Shown here: piece after piece, positions 1 to 10,544 of the stretch
Position numbering within the stretch: the stretch's first letter is position 1
How the letters are laid out: each line of letters begins with the position of its first letter
NCBI GenBank assembly: GCA_022059125.1
Contig: JAEUWY010000015.1
Location: forward strand, 1,860,001 to 1,924,000
Source of the DNA: Corynespora cassiicola
Taxonomy: Eukaryota; Ascomycota; Dothideomycetes; Pleosporales; Corynesporascaceae
DNA length: 64,000 nucleotides
Direction: 5' to 3'
Translations under genes and position numbers: made by a program
The notes under the pieces: generated by a model
Seen by the model: the letters and a program-made list of their open reading frames with translations, nothing else
What the model was told of the DNA's origin: nothing
The model's database searches: none

Positions 1-516
1 CGAAAGATCTTAATGCAAATGGTTAGTTATCCACGGAAGCAGTAGGAAAACTGAAGTCGGGAGCAATTGGTTTTTTTTTGTTGGCACACCTATGAAACTT
101 GCACACATGGAATAGCAATTCTTACAAACGTTCGTTATTTGCGACGCTCATCATATGGCTACATTCATCGATCGTTTACCACAAGTGGGGCAGTTGAATC
201 TGGTAAGTCCGCCCGCTCCTCTTCCCCCCGTCCCAAAAATTTAGTGAGTGCTGCATTTCACACGCATACTGTCGGTAACCGGTGAACGCTCACCGATCAT
301 GCACGCAGCCGCAACCGGCTATCTGCAGAGGATTCGGCAACTAAACCCATGTTTTGTCCGACATCTGGGGAATTGCAAAGCCCTGTTTTATTTTTCGACT
401 CTCAAATTACCCGTTTCTCCTGGCCTTCCGATATTGGGAACTCACGATTAGACTATACCTGGTGAAGCCACCATTCTATCTTCCATCAACTTGATTACAC
501 TTCATCGAAAATTACC
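1..516. other. Left-edge intergenic region, no gene seen
   Basis: Only short, unconserved open frames occur here. The last part is presumably the promoter and 5' leader of the FAD monooxygenase that starts at 517. I see no clear TATA box or repeat. Confidence 0.5.
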
Positions 517-2040
517 ATGCGCCAAAGTTCGCCAATTCTGCAATTCATTACATTGCTCATCACTTCTTCCAGGCTGGTTTCAGCTGAAGATGAGTTGATA
601 GTAGCCATCTATGGCGGTGGTGTTGCCAGCGCTACACTTGCCCAAGCGCTCAAGGGCTATTCGCACATTGATCTCCAGTACTTCGATCCAGCCTTAAATT
701 TAACGCCAACATCGTTTCGCTTGCTAGGTTTTGATCCGAAGGTTCATGATGCACTTTCACTCATCGGTAACGAAGCTGGTGGCGCTATCAACCGGGCGGG
801 ATGGTATCCCGAGGAGCCCAGCATGGTAGTTGTGGTGAGTCGCAATCCTGTTACCATCTGGATCGATGATCATGATATTCTAACATGCGTTGCTCAGGGT
901 CAAGGCCCCGATGAAGGTGTGCTCGTCCTCGACTGGGCGCTGCTCCCCAATACGACTCATCACCCGCAGGTAACTGTGGTGGACCCTGCCCCTTTTCTCA
1001 TGGAGTTGCTAAATGGAACTGAATCAAAACGACTACATCCGAATAAAACCCTCATTTCCGTCGATTATCTCCCCTCAGAATCAGCTCACCCCTTGGAACT
1101 ACATTTTCAAGATGGGAGCATTCAACAAGCAGATGTTCTGATCGGCGATGACGGCCCGATGGGAAAGATACGTTCCGAGGTACTGGGCTCCACTCATTCT
1201 GCTACCGCACCTGTCTTTATGCATATTCTTTCTGCCGTCGCGCATGTATCTCCCGATGATGCAAAGTCCTACCTTGGGCCACGATATGGGAGCAAGAATT
1301 CAGGACGACGTTTTGAGCATGTCGGACGCGGTAGCTGGTTCTTGAATGCATATCTTGACGGCTTCTTCACATGTCTCGGCAGTTTTTACTCTGGCGAGCC
1401 GTACGATCTTTCTCATTTCACTCGGCCAACATCCATGGAAGAGTTGAAAGCCAGATTTGGTAGCTTTGAAGGAGGAAAAGGCATCGTCGAGGTAGGACCT
1501 AATAATCAGATTCGTACTTTACCAACGCTAATGTGGCTATAGATACTGGGTAGATTTTCTGGCCTTCAACTGATTCCAGAGATAGAGCACCTGCCTGCTC
1601 CTTCGTACACCAACGGCTCAGTTGTCATGATGGGCAATTCTGCTCATACAATGACCAACTTTCAACAGCTCGGCCCGGGGCAGGACATCGAAGACGCAAT
1701 GATTCTCGGAACATTATTGCGTGAAGTGCGGACTAAACTCGATATCAATGCAGCTCTGTTTGCGTACGATGCTGTACGTAGACCACGGTCGCAGTGGGTC
1801 AGCGAGCACGGAAAACGCCTGGGACTGCTCTGGATGGGAATGATCGAAGGCGTAGGGGTTGACCCATCAAAACTCAGGCGAGCCCTGCTGAATTGGAAAG
1901 AAGAAGGCGAAAATTTTGACATGAGTGCGCATAAAGCAGATGCATTGCGAATCATGAAACGCAAAAGTCGGGAGTTTCAAACCAGTGCGATGAATGAACA
2001 GGATTTTAGCACCGTAACCCAGGCAATAATTGAGCTATAA
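517..2040 (+). CDS. FAD-dependent monooxygenase, salicylate-hydroxylase-like
   Basis: Two exons, 517-1491 and 1543-2040, join in frame to give 490 residues. The 51-nt intron (1492-1542) has a GTAGGA donor and a CTATAG acceptor and contains an in-frame stop, so it must be removed. The protein follows the plan of group A flavoprotein monooxygenases: an N-terminal dinucleotide fold (GGG near residues 33-35), a GDDGP-type DG motif near 209-213, and a late FAD motif at 356-360 followed by QLGPGQDIEDA. Such enzymes hydroxylate aromatic or polyketide substrates using NAD(P)H and oxygen. Oddities: residues 1-23 look like a secretion signal (hydrophobic core, VSA|ED site), which is unusual for this cytosolic family. 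The late motif reads GNSAH instead of GDAAH, and the usual V-x-R before the LLRELL-like helix is VVDP. It is convergent with the FAD oxidase at 2450-4240. The substrate is unknown; activity is plausible but not assured. Confidence 0.82.
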
Positions 2041-2449
2041 TCCGGGATTTCATGAGGCTCGTGAATGACCAACCGATTAGTTAGGGAGAAACAGGACTAT
2101 CTATTAATCAAAACGATCTTCACGTATATTTTGAGTTCTTGAATATTGCAGATAAAACACGTGTAAACTGAGGGACGGGCTGCTTCATGAAGAGAACAAC
2201 ATGTTGCGCTGAAGAGAATACATCTATGTGCTGCTGACCGATGAGTAGCTGGTGGTCTTTCAAGAATTAATTGAGACACAACATGGCATGTGAACAGAGG
2301 ATTACATTTCTACCCAATTGTGCGAAAAGAATCAAGTCGGACATGCTGCAGTAATGCTTTCGCGGTCACAAATTGCTTGCTTCTAACCTACAGGTGCGAC
2401 ACGTCCACCGATTATTCCAAGTTCCCATGATCCGAAAACACCAATATTC
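2041..2449. other. Convergent intergenic spacer between two flavoenzyme genes
   Basis: This 409-bp stretch holds the 3' ends of the two convergent flavoenzyme genes. No further coding signal or repeat was seen. Confidence 0.5.
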
Positions 2450-4240
2450 TCACTTGGGAAGTTTGAATCCTCCAGGCACCAATGATTGGAATACCCCCTC
2501 TGGATCATAAGCCCTGCTGATGCGCCACATCTGCTCAACCGTACCCTTGCTCCGCCGCCCGATCGGGTCTTGCCACGAATCAGCATACGTCAGGGGAAGA
2601 TAACTCCTCTGCAAATTCAACTCCGCTGCCTTTTTCTCTGCCGCTCTAAACAGCTTCTGCACAGCTTGTTGAAAAATTGCATCAGTCTTTGCCTCGCTCC
2701 CATCCACCGCCATAGCCCAGTGAATAAAAAACATGTTCCCCTCGGTCTGGATCGGGCCAAGAGAATCCAGCGCATCGCGGCGCTCGGTCAACAGCGTCGG
2801 CATTGGCTGATACGATATGCTCAGCTGGAATCCGGGGAACGCGACGAACGGTTGGATGGTTTCGTTTGCCATGAGGAAGAACTGCTCCATCATGGCGGCC
2901 GAATTGCCGAAGCTGACAGTTGCAAACTGCCAGCGCTTCGGGTACACATTGAGTGATGCGTATTCCAGGGTGAATGCCGTGTGGTTGTCCACTCGGAGCG
3001 TGTTGTCGGGTGCGCCGGGGAAAAGGGAAATGCGGGGGATGTCGGTGAATGGCTTGAACACCTCGGGGAATGGGACCGGCGGATCGGACTTTGTGTATTG
3101 CAGCGAATTGCCGATGAACCAGAATCGTGTTAGGTTCGATATTGCAACTGTGTTGATGAAGTGAGCATATTCATCGTAGGGATACTGGGCTATGAGGTTT
3201 TCGAGCGCTTTGAAGTGGGTTTTCCGAGTGCTGATCGGATGGAAAGTTTGACCGCCCCAAAAGCTCCCTTGGGAAAAGGTGCGCAGCGTGATGGAAGTTA
3301 CAATTCCGTAGTTGTTGGAGCCTCCGCGAAGCGCTATCCAAAGTGGTCGATTCGAGGTAGCGTTCGCATTCACGACATCGCCACTGGCAAGGACGACCTG
3401 TTGCCATGATCAGCTCAAGTTCTTTCGGAGACCAATTGGATATCAAATACCTCAAAATTCTCTACCATATTGCAAGTGAAGCCGAACCGAGGCGAAAAGT
3501 ACGAGATGCCGCCTTTAAGCCATTTCAAGAATTAGCTCGAGCTGTTCTAGGGATTTTGATATCCTGGTACAACTTACAGCCGGTCGTGAGTCCACCTACG
3601 CCTACCCCACCAACACGGCCACCTAGCGTGGCAAGATGAAATACGTCCAGAACACTAAAAACCTCATCCCAAGTGGTGCTTGGTGAGACTGTGATGGTCT
3701 TGTGATCGGCTGCAAGTCCTGCGGATGGTAGATCATCCAATCGAATCACAACACCAGCGTCGATGTTTGCGGCGCCAGAAAATGGAGTGTGTCTATACTG
3801 GATAAACAGAACGTCATTAATCAAGGGCATTTCTATACAACATACCCACCACCTTTGATTGCAAACTTGCATGTCTCATTAAGAGATTGGGATCTAGCAG
3901 TAATCGCCCGGACTACTTGGGATACTTCTGTTGCAGATCTAGGAGATATAATGCAATTTGGACGGACATCGACCTCTCTTATACTCCAATATGAGCCCAG
4001 GAAATCTAGATAGCTTTTGGAGTCCGGAAAAGCCACGCGATTATGCAGCTGTATGGCGATAGCCTCGCACTAGATTTGTTAGAGATGTTACTATAATGGA
4101 TAACTTTTACATACGCATGAGCCAGGAGAAGTTGGCTTTTGCCATGTAAAATCACTCCCTTGGATGTTTTGATGCGCACCCACATCCAGCATAAAATTTA
4201 CTAGCCGTACGGTCCATTGAGAAATTGACTGAATGAGCAT
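2450..4240 (-). CDS. FAD-linked oxidase, berberine bridge enzyme (BBE) type
   Basis: Five exons on the minus strand: 4240-4115, 4069-3846, 3792-3578, 3512-3451 and 3397-2450, giving 524 residues. The introns are 45-65 nt with GTATGT/GTAAGT-like donors. The order matches the VAO/BBE family: an N-terminal CCEA...FPDS region, then KGGGHTPFSGAANIDAG, where His118 should carry covalent 8-alpha-linked FAD. Next come GGRVGGVGVGGL and the FAD-binding core ending in ALRGGSNNYGIVT. The C-terminal BBE domain ends YDPEGVFQSLVPGGFK. Such enzymes oxidise alcohols, amines or phenolics and often act in specialised metabolism. Cys189 stands where many relatives have Gly (TTGGGIS). The first exon is the least certain: ATG at 4240 is the only upstream in-frame ATG, and residues 1-20 make only a weak signal peptide. 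A signal-bearing exon further upstream is possible. Confidence 0.85.
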
Positions 4241-4761
4241 GATGATATGGATTTTTGACTTTGTGAAGGTTCCCTTGCAAGGATACTAAGGTGGGTTTTT
4301 CCAATTGAGAGTCAGAGGACTATGGAAGCTATACCTTTCATTCTTGGAGTGGAAGGAGCTGATTCTCTCGGTGACCGAGTTTGTTACGGAACAGAACATG
4401 ATACTCGAGCGGCAAAATACTTACAATTACACCTATTCTACAGACTAGAATATAGTTTATTGAGGATAGATGTTTAATGTTGGAATGGAGGTTTCGAATT
4501 CGGGTCTAATAAAGGCCGGTCATGTTTAGATTTTGCACCGTAAATTTAATTTAGATGGAGCGCAGAAGCTAGAATTTGATTACGCAACGATGTCGTCTCC
4601 TAGGAAGGAATGAATAATAGAGACTATTCCGTTCCCACACACGAAGCAAAAAAAATCACAATAAAGTAAAAAAAGCTCTTTGGTTCATCTATGTTCTGCC
4701 TGCGGAGAGAGGAATGAACACAGATCAGAACAACAGACCAGCAAAAAAAAGATAATCTTAT
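4241..4761. other. Intergenic region upstream of the FAD oxidase
   Basis: Somewhat AT-richer than the DNA from 5.5 kb onwards, with no open frame that looks coding. It holds the oxidase promoter. An A-run at 4743-4750 is the pol III terminator (T-run) of the minus-strand tRNA. Confidence 0.5.
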
Positions 4762-4869
4762 TGTCCCCTGCCAGACTCGAACTGGCGGCCTTGGGATTCC
4801 TACTAGTGACTAGTAGTCATAGTGTGGTAGCTATGAGACCCACGTGATAACCAACTACACCAAGGAGAC
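4762..4869 (-). tRNA. tRNA gene with intron, anticodon probably CAT (Met)
   Basis: Read on the minus strand, a 7-bp acceptor stem (GTCTCCT with AGGGGAC, one G-U pair) encloses an A box (TGGTGTAGTTGG), a TGGGT anticodon 5' strand, the loop start CTCATA, and a T arm GCCAG-TTCGAGT-CTGGC with a B box. An intron of about 30 nt follows position 37 and holds a near-perfect palindrome at 4800-4816. A T8 run just downstream (4743-4750 on the plus strand) fits pol III termination. With C32-T33 preceding it, the anticodon is CAT. The anticodon stem has one U-U mismatch (31/39), so isotype and functionality are less sure than the presence of a tRNA. Confidence 0.75.
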
Positions 4870-5537
4870 CGAGCTGTTAGCTGCTTTATGAAAATTCCGC
4901 TGCATAGTTTCAATATATAGCCAGCGTTTTTCTTGCGCAGGCAGGCGCGTCAAGCAAACGTGACGGGATGCATGTCGATAATTTTCATGGTGTGGAGCGG
5001 GGTTGACAAAGATAAGGTGGGGCTACTGAGGGGCAGTGGACTGCCAGCACGTCTGCGACATGCTGCATCTGAAAAACGACCAAAGGCGCATACCTAGGTA
5101 TATGGAGAGGCAAATCCAACCAAGACATCGAGGTTGGGGTTACAGAGAAGTCAGGGGTAAGCAATCAAGATCCCTTTTCGCAGGTCATTGCGGCGTAGAG
5201 GGAAACTTCTGTAACACCAAAGTCGGGAGCCTGTCGAAAAGGAATTCCAAGAATGCAATGTGATTAGACGCGGCAAAACGGCCACGATGCAGGGATTGAG
5301 TACAGTGATACACGCCACATTATTTATACAGATGGAAAGTGAAACGCTCCCAAAAGATGTCAACTCCGTTTTGTTGCTGGTCGGTCCTCATCATGCTTCA
5401 AGAACCGGAAATGAAAACCGACGCCTCAACGCCATTACACCTCATCTCACCATGCAAGTGCGTATAATCAGTCCTCTATCCAAAAGAATAGTGCGTTAGA
5501 TGAAGCCACCGTCGAGTCAGAAAGAATGCATGGACGT
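4870..5537. other. Intergenic region, no gene seen
   Basis: Short open frames only. An exact copy of the palindrome TACCTAGGTA lies at 5091-5100. The right end is the 3' flank of the rhomboid gene. Confidence 0.5.
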
Positions 5538-6693
5538 CTAAGGCCCAAGGCGTTGTCCTGGCTCCGGACTCCTGGCAACACCCACGCCGACGCTGCTGAG
5601 CCCGATGCCCGCACTGGTAGGCAGCACACCATAGCGGCCATAGGTCTTTTGATCCACAGACACATAGTGTGGCAGGCGACCTAGCAGGTTAAGCTTTGTT
5701 TCTATCCAGCGAAGAATCTTCTCGTGGGGGACGAGGAATTTCAGATAGCCGGTCGACCAAACATAGCCGATGAGAGCGCCACATAGGTGGCCAATCAGGG
5801 ACACGCCGGGGACGAGGATCGACGTCAGGAGGATGAGGATGAGCGGGGTGGACCAGGTGGGGATCTTGTAAGGACCGATGCTAGAGCCTGTCAGCGTATG
5901 CTCGATTGAGTGGAAATGACAGACAGCTCACCTGAAGTTGGGGTTGGCCTTGTGCGTCTTCATGGCCTCAGCGGAGAGTAAGAGGAACACCCAGATACTA
6001 GCGGGAGATCAGCAAGACGAGGGTCAATTTGGGACGCATTGCTTCTTACCTAGCCCCCATTACCGTGGTGTTGCTCCTCAACACATACTTTTCTAGAAGC
6101 ACATATATGCCGCCTGGTATGGTTCCGAACGCTATACTGTGGTCAACATAAGGCCACTTTCCATACAGGCGAGTTGTCCTTACGTCCAGTAAACAAAGCC
6201 AGAGTCACTAGTGTTCCGAACTCTGCCTCGAAGCGCTCGACCAGTGGTGCGACGGCGAAGAGGTTGAAGATCATGTGGAAGAAGTTGAGATGGGTCAGGG
6301 GAAACAGGTTCAGACGATGCACTGTATATATCTCGTTAGCTGTGAGCTTCCCATCATGAGGTCGTGGGCGCGTGTGGCTGGCAGTCCAAGGTTCGCGTCG
6401 TCTGAAGCTACTCGGGAGCCCTGGAATAGGCCACCAGACTTGAAAAGACGGCGTTCGTTCGCTGCAGTCTTCTCGTGTACACCTGAGCTCCGGCCCGTGT
6501 GAAAAGCATAGCACGTACTCTGCGTCAAGTCCATCTTATCCGGTTCCAGGCTCGCCCAGCCCCTCAACCACGGGAACGGGATAGCGGCGGCCCATAGCGC
6601 GACAATGGCGACGACGAGCAGGCGCGTAGCAAGCGGCAGGCGGAAGATGTAGGAGCGGATCCTCAGCGGATTGAACTGGGGGAAGGACGGCAT
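5538..6693 (-). CDS. RBD2: Rhomboid-type serine protease RBD2
   Basis: Five exons on the minus strand: 6693-6519, 6321-6184, 6131-6050, 5997-5932 and 5880-5538; 267 residues, a normal Rbd2 length. It is an intramembrane serine protease of the Golgi/endomembrane rhomboid family; in other fungi Rbd2 homologues take part in SREBP activation. Visible hallmarks: the H-x4-H-x3-N pattern of the second helix (His69, His74, Asn78), the catalytic Ser132 in GASI, and the catalytic His185 in GHLCGALIGY. The hydrophobic helices are spaced as expected. The ATG (MPSFPQFNPL) begins just before the first membrane segment. The last intron uses the CTAG acceptor at 5881-5882, because the earlier AG would give an immediate stop. 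It is divergent from GAA1 across 170 bp. Confidence 0.88.
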
Positions 6694-6863
6694 GGCGGCG
6701 GGCGGCGGGCGAGGAGAGGTGGCATCAGCATTGCCGGCGACGCGGTTGCTGATCGCGAAAGTCTGGGGTCCAAGGGTCCGGGCCGGCAGCGCTAGGGACC
6801 GCGACCGCGCCCGACGACGCAGAGCCGCAACATCCACGACCGCGCGCGGCGAGGGGCACTGAA
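6694..6863. promoter_or_regulatory. Compact bidirectional promoter, RBD2/GAA1
   Basis: Only 170 bp separate the two divergent start codons, so both promoters and 5' leaders must share this GC-rich segment. No TATA-like element is obvious. Confidence 0.5.
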
Positions 6864-8888
6864 ATGGCCCTGATATGTGAGTTTGCACGCCTCCTGTATT
6901 CATCACGTCTGCGGCTGACGACACACAAAAAGCAACGATATTGGCGCTGCGCAAAGATGCCCGCATCCTCAAGATCCCCCCGTACCTGTCGGCCCTGTGC
7001 ATCGTCGTCGGCCTGGCCTGGCTGCTCGTCCTGCCCTTGAACGAGTACTCGCGCAACACGTACGTGTCCGAGAACGCCCTGCTGCCCGGCCAGGTGCACA
7101 CCTACTTTACCGGCAGCGAGCACAACGTCTTCAGGGCCTACCGCCACGAGGTCGCCGGCCTGGTCGACTCCCCCGTCCAAGAGTGCGTATGCCACGTTGC
7201 GCCACGGGACACTGCGCTGACCCTGGACCAGGAGATCCGAACGGCTTGGGAACATCTTCAAGTCCAACAACCTCAAGGTCGCCACCCAGAAGTACGAGTA
7301 CCATGTCTCCGGCCGCAACCTCTCCGACCAGAACGTCTACGCCATCCTCCAGGGCCCCCGCGCCGACGCCACCGAGGCCATTGTCTTGATTGCAGCATGG
7401 AGGAACATGGATGACAACGTCAATCACTCCGGCGTCGCTCTCGTTCTCACTCTGGCTCGCTACTTCAGGAGGTGGAGCTTGTGGAGCAAGGACATCATAT
7501 TCCTCATCTCGGGGGACAGCACCACGGGACCTCAGGCCTGGGTGGACGCATACCACGACTCGCACTCGTCGGATACGATTGAGTCGTTGACGATCAAGAG
7601 CGGCGCGCTTCAGGGTGCCGTGGCTGTAGATTACCCCGCGGGACCTTGGGGACACCGTTACGACAAGCTACATATTGTCTATGACGGAATAAACGGACAG
7701 CTCCCCAATCTCGACCTCTTCAACACGGCCGTCAGCATTGCCTCGGGACAGATGGGTATTGGTTGCACCCTCCAGCGCATGTGGAGGCACAAAGACAGCT
7801 ACCAGGAGCGCCTCCAGACCATGCTCCGCGGTATGCTGTCACAGGGCCTAGGCCATGCCACTGGACCACACTCGGCCTTCATCCCCTACCATGTGGACGC
7901 CATTACTTTGCAGACGGTCGGCGACGGCTGGCATGACGAGATGGGCCTTGGACGCACTGTAGAGAGCCTGTTCAGGAGCTTGAACAACCTGCTTGAACAC
8001 CTCCACCAGAGCTTCTTCTTCTACCTGCTCCTCCAGGCGAACCGCTTCGTGAGCATCGGAACATACCTCCCCTCTGCCATGCTCATCGCCGTAAACTTTA
8101 GCATCACATCCATCGCCCTATGGGTGCAAAGTGGGCGTTCTGACGAGCCCACCCCGAACCCAGCATCCACCACCCCCGCCAAGGGCCAGACCGCCTCCTC
8201 TTCCTCGACCAAATCCAGCGACGAGAAACCCAGCGGTGGGACCCCCCAACTCACCGCAACCGAAAAAGACGGCGCTGTATCCTTAATCCCCGCCACGTCC
8301 CTCAAAACCACCGAACGCACCCTCTTCCTCCCCCTCGCCCTCGTCCTCACAACCCACTTCCTCGGCCTCCTCCCCCTCTACGCCTTCAACAACACACCCG
8401 CGCCCCATCTCCCCACGGCCCTCCACGTCCTGGGCTCTCTGACCACTTTGGCGCCCCTCGTCGCGGCCCCGCTCCTCCACCGCTCCTCCCTCGCCCCTTC
8501 CCCCCAGCATGCAACACTCATCCAATGCTTCTCCCTCCTCTTCCTCGGCATGTCGCTCTCCGCACTCGCGACCCTGAACTTCAGCCTCAGCTTCCTGGTC
8601 GGCATCCTCACCACGCCGCTCAGCTTCGCGCGGCCGTACAAGTCCCGCGCGGCCGGCGTGGCCATGTTGGCGCTGCTGCTCGCGCTGAGCCCCGTCAGCG
8701 TCGCGCAGGCCGCCATGGCGTATTTCGGACAAGATGCTGGGTTTGTGCTCGCCAAGGCGGCCGAGGGTTGGCATGTTTGGGGGCTGTGGACGCAGGTGGT
8801 TGTCTGGCTGGTTTGGTGGCCGGCGTGGGTGGCTGGGTGTGTGGTTGTTGCAGGGGGTGTTGTGAGGGCTGGGAAGAACAAGGCTTGA
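6864..8888 (+). CDS. GAA1: GPI transamidase subunit GAA1
   Basis: Three exons, 6864-6876, 6933-7182 and 7232-8888, give 639 residues. The first coding exon is only 13 nt; joining it gives MALIST-ILALRKDARIL, the usual Gaa1 N-terminus. Intron 2 uses a GTGCGT donor, chosen because only it restores ...SPVQE-RSERLGNIFKS. Gaa1 is an ER membrane subunit of the complex that attaches GPI anchors to proteins. It has an N-terminal membrane segment (about residues 18-40), a large luminal M28-peptidase-like domain (NEYSRNTY, ENALLPGQVHTYF, YHVSGRN, EAIVLIAAWRN, DNVNHSGVALVL), and several C-terminal membrane helices. A Ser/Thr/Pro-rich loop near residues 390-430 separates the luminal domain from the helices. 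The head-to-head partner is RBD2; the 3' end converges on RPN9. Confidence 0.92.
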
Positions 8889-9290
8889 ATTCGAGCAAGG
8901 GGAAGGGAGAGAGAGTATCGGACATGATAGAGCTATCAGAAGGCTGATTTGCTAAGTCGGAGACACAATAGTAGCATGGGAAAAAAAGGAGATGCATAGG
9001 CGCAGGTCGGCCATGGGGAGTGCGTTCTTGACGCTATATAAATGTATGATACCACAATTCATTGAGCATGGATTCCAGGATTACATACTCAATTGTCATT
9101 TTTGAATCTTCATCTTGTCAAGTCATGATTGGCTTGCCGCCATCTATTCGTTGAAGGCTATGCCAATACCTATGGTTACATATCGTCTTGGGCAAAGCAT
9201 ACCGCGCTCCTTGTCTCTACCTGGGCAGGGCGCGTGCAGTCATTACCGTATATCGCTTCCATCATCCGCTGACAGTGGATCCGCACGGGC
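8889..9290. other. Convergent intergenic spacer GAA1/RPN9
   Basis: 402 bp holding the two 3' flanks. No extra gene or repeat was recognised. Confidence 0.5.
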
Positions 9291-10544
9291 TCAAGCAGCC
9301 CACACATCCTTTCCAACCCCCTCGATCCAGTTGCCGAGCTGGTTGACGCTGGCATCCCACTCCCTCAGACGTCCTCGCATGCTCTCAATCTGCTTCATAT
9401 CTAGGACCTTGGGCTGGACCCAATTGATCCGGGCAATCTCCGCCACCTGGTCAATGGTACCCCGCAGCAGTCCCAGACTCAGCGCCTTCATGATGAGGTG
9501 CTCAATCTCCTTCGGCTGCACCTTGGTCTCTTCGGATATGGTGGTGAAGGTCATGGCACGGTCGTGGGGAGGTCGGCGGAAAACGGCCTCAGTGAGCGCT
9601 GAGAGCGAGATCTTCTGGTAGAGGAAAGTCTGGTGCTCCTTGAGGAGCGGGACCTTTGAGATGTTGCCTGCGAGCACATCGTATGCGATCAGGTCGCCGC
9701 GGTTGAAGGCGAAAAGCAGATCACGCAACCACGCGTGGGGGGTGTTGACCAACGAGTCAAGGATGGGGTGGAGGAGAAGTTCTCCAAAGTTGTAAATCGA
9801 GTCCGAAACCAGAGCGGCGATGCTGAGGTCGTAGGCTCGCGATTGGCGCTCGCGGAGGTCTAGGTCGTCGAGATCAATGCAAGCAAGGAACAGCAATGCA
9901 TTCTTGTAGAAAGCAGCAAACTCATGCTTGGCCTGGTTGTTGTTAGCAACAGCTTCGTCCCAGTCCGCCACCGCCCCACACACCTTGTAATACTCGGCGC
10001 TTGCACGGTAGAATGCGGCATGAACAACCGTCTCTACCGAATCAAATGTGTCCAATATCTTCTCGCACTCGTCCAACTTTTCGCGGGTTCCATCATAGTC
10101 GCCTAACCGAAGCTGGATGCTGGCGGCAGCAACTGTGGCGTAGACGTAGGCATCTTGTGAGGCAGGCTTGTTAACCCGGTTTGCGAGATCGGACACAAAC
10201 TTGAGGCGCTCATTCTCGTCTACGGAGGTCAGTACATCATCTTTGCATTCTCTTGTTGTCCTGGCCATACCTTTGTACTGTGTTGCTGTGTTCAGGCCGA
10301 GCGTCACGAGCTTCAGCTGGTTGATCTTGTTGGCGAAGCTCTTGATGAAGGTGTCGAAAAGCGGTATCCGTTGCTTGGCACTCTCTGGCTGATCAAAGTA
10401 TTCGATGAGCTTGTCGGTGAGCTCGTGCCACAGCTTCCTCTCCCAGTAGTCTTCAAAGTGGATGAAGTACTCTTGCAGCTCGTCCGGGGCCTGGTCCCGC
10501 AGGTCGCCTAGCAGGTTCGGAATGGTATCGGTGTCCATGGCCAT
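9291..10544 (-). CDS. RPN9: 26S proteasome regulatory subunit RPN9 (PSMD13)
   Basis: Two exons on the minus strand, 10544-10271 and 10219-9291, give 400 residues. Rpn9 is a PCI-domain subunit of the 19S lid that helps assemble and stabilise the 26S proteasome. An N-terminal helical repeat region (DYWERKLWHELTDKL, IKSFANKINQLKLV) leads into the PCI winged-helix domain near residues 290-360 (FTTISEETKVQPKEIEHLIMKAL). The 51-nt intron (10220-10270) has no stop and a length divisible by three, so the genomic frame is open across it. I treat it as an intron because it has a GTATGG donor and TAG acceptor, and its removal gives the conserved QYK-DENERLKF junction. Retention would add 17 residues. 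It is divergent from the complex I gene across 247 bp. Confidence 0.92.
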   Translation of the reverse strand: MAMDTDTIPNLLGDLRDQAPDELQEYFIHFEDYWERKLWHELTDKLIEYFDQPESAKQRIPLFDTFIKSFANKINQLKLVTLGLNTATQYKGMARTTRECKDDVLTSVDENERLKFVSDLANRVNKPASQDAYVYATVAAASIQLRLGDYDGTREKLDECEKILDTFDSVETVVHAAFYRASAEYYKVCGAVADWDEAVANNNQAKHEFAAFYKNALLFLACIDLDDLDLRERQSRAYDLSIAALVSDSIYNFGELLLHPILDSLVNTPHAWLRDLLFAFNRGDLIAYDVLAGNISKVPLLKEHQTFLYQKISLSALTEAVFRRPPHDRAMTFTTISEETKVQPKEIEHLIMKALSLGLLRGTIDQVAEIARINWVQPKVLDMKQIESMRGRLREWDASVNQLGNWIEGVGKDVWAA

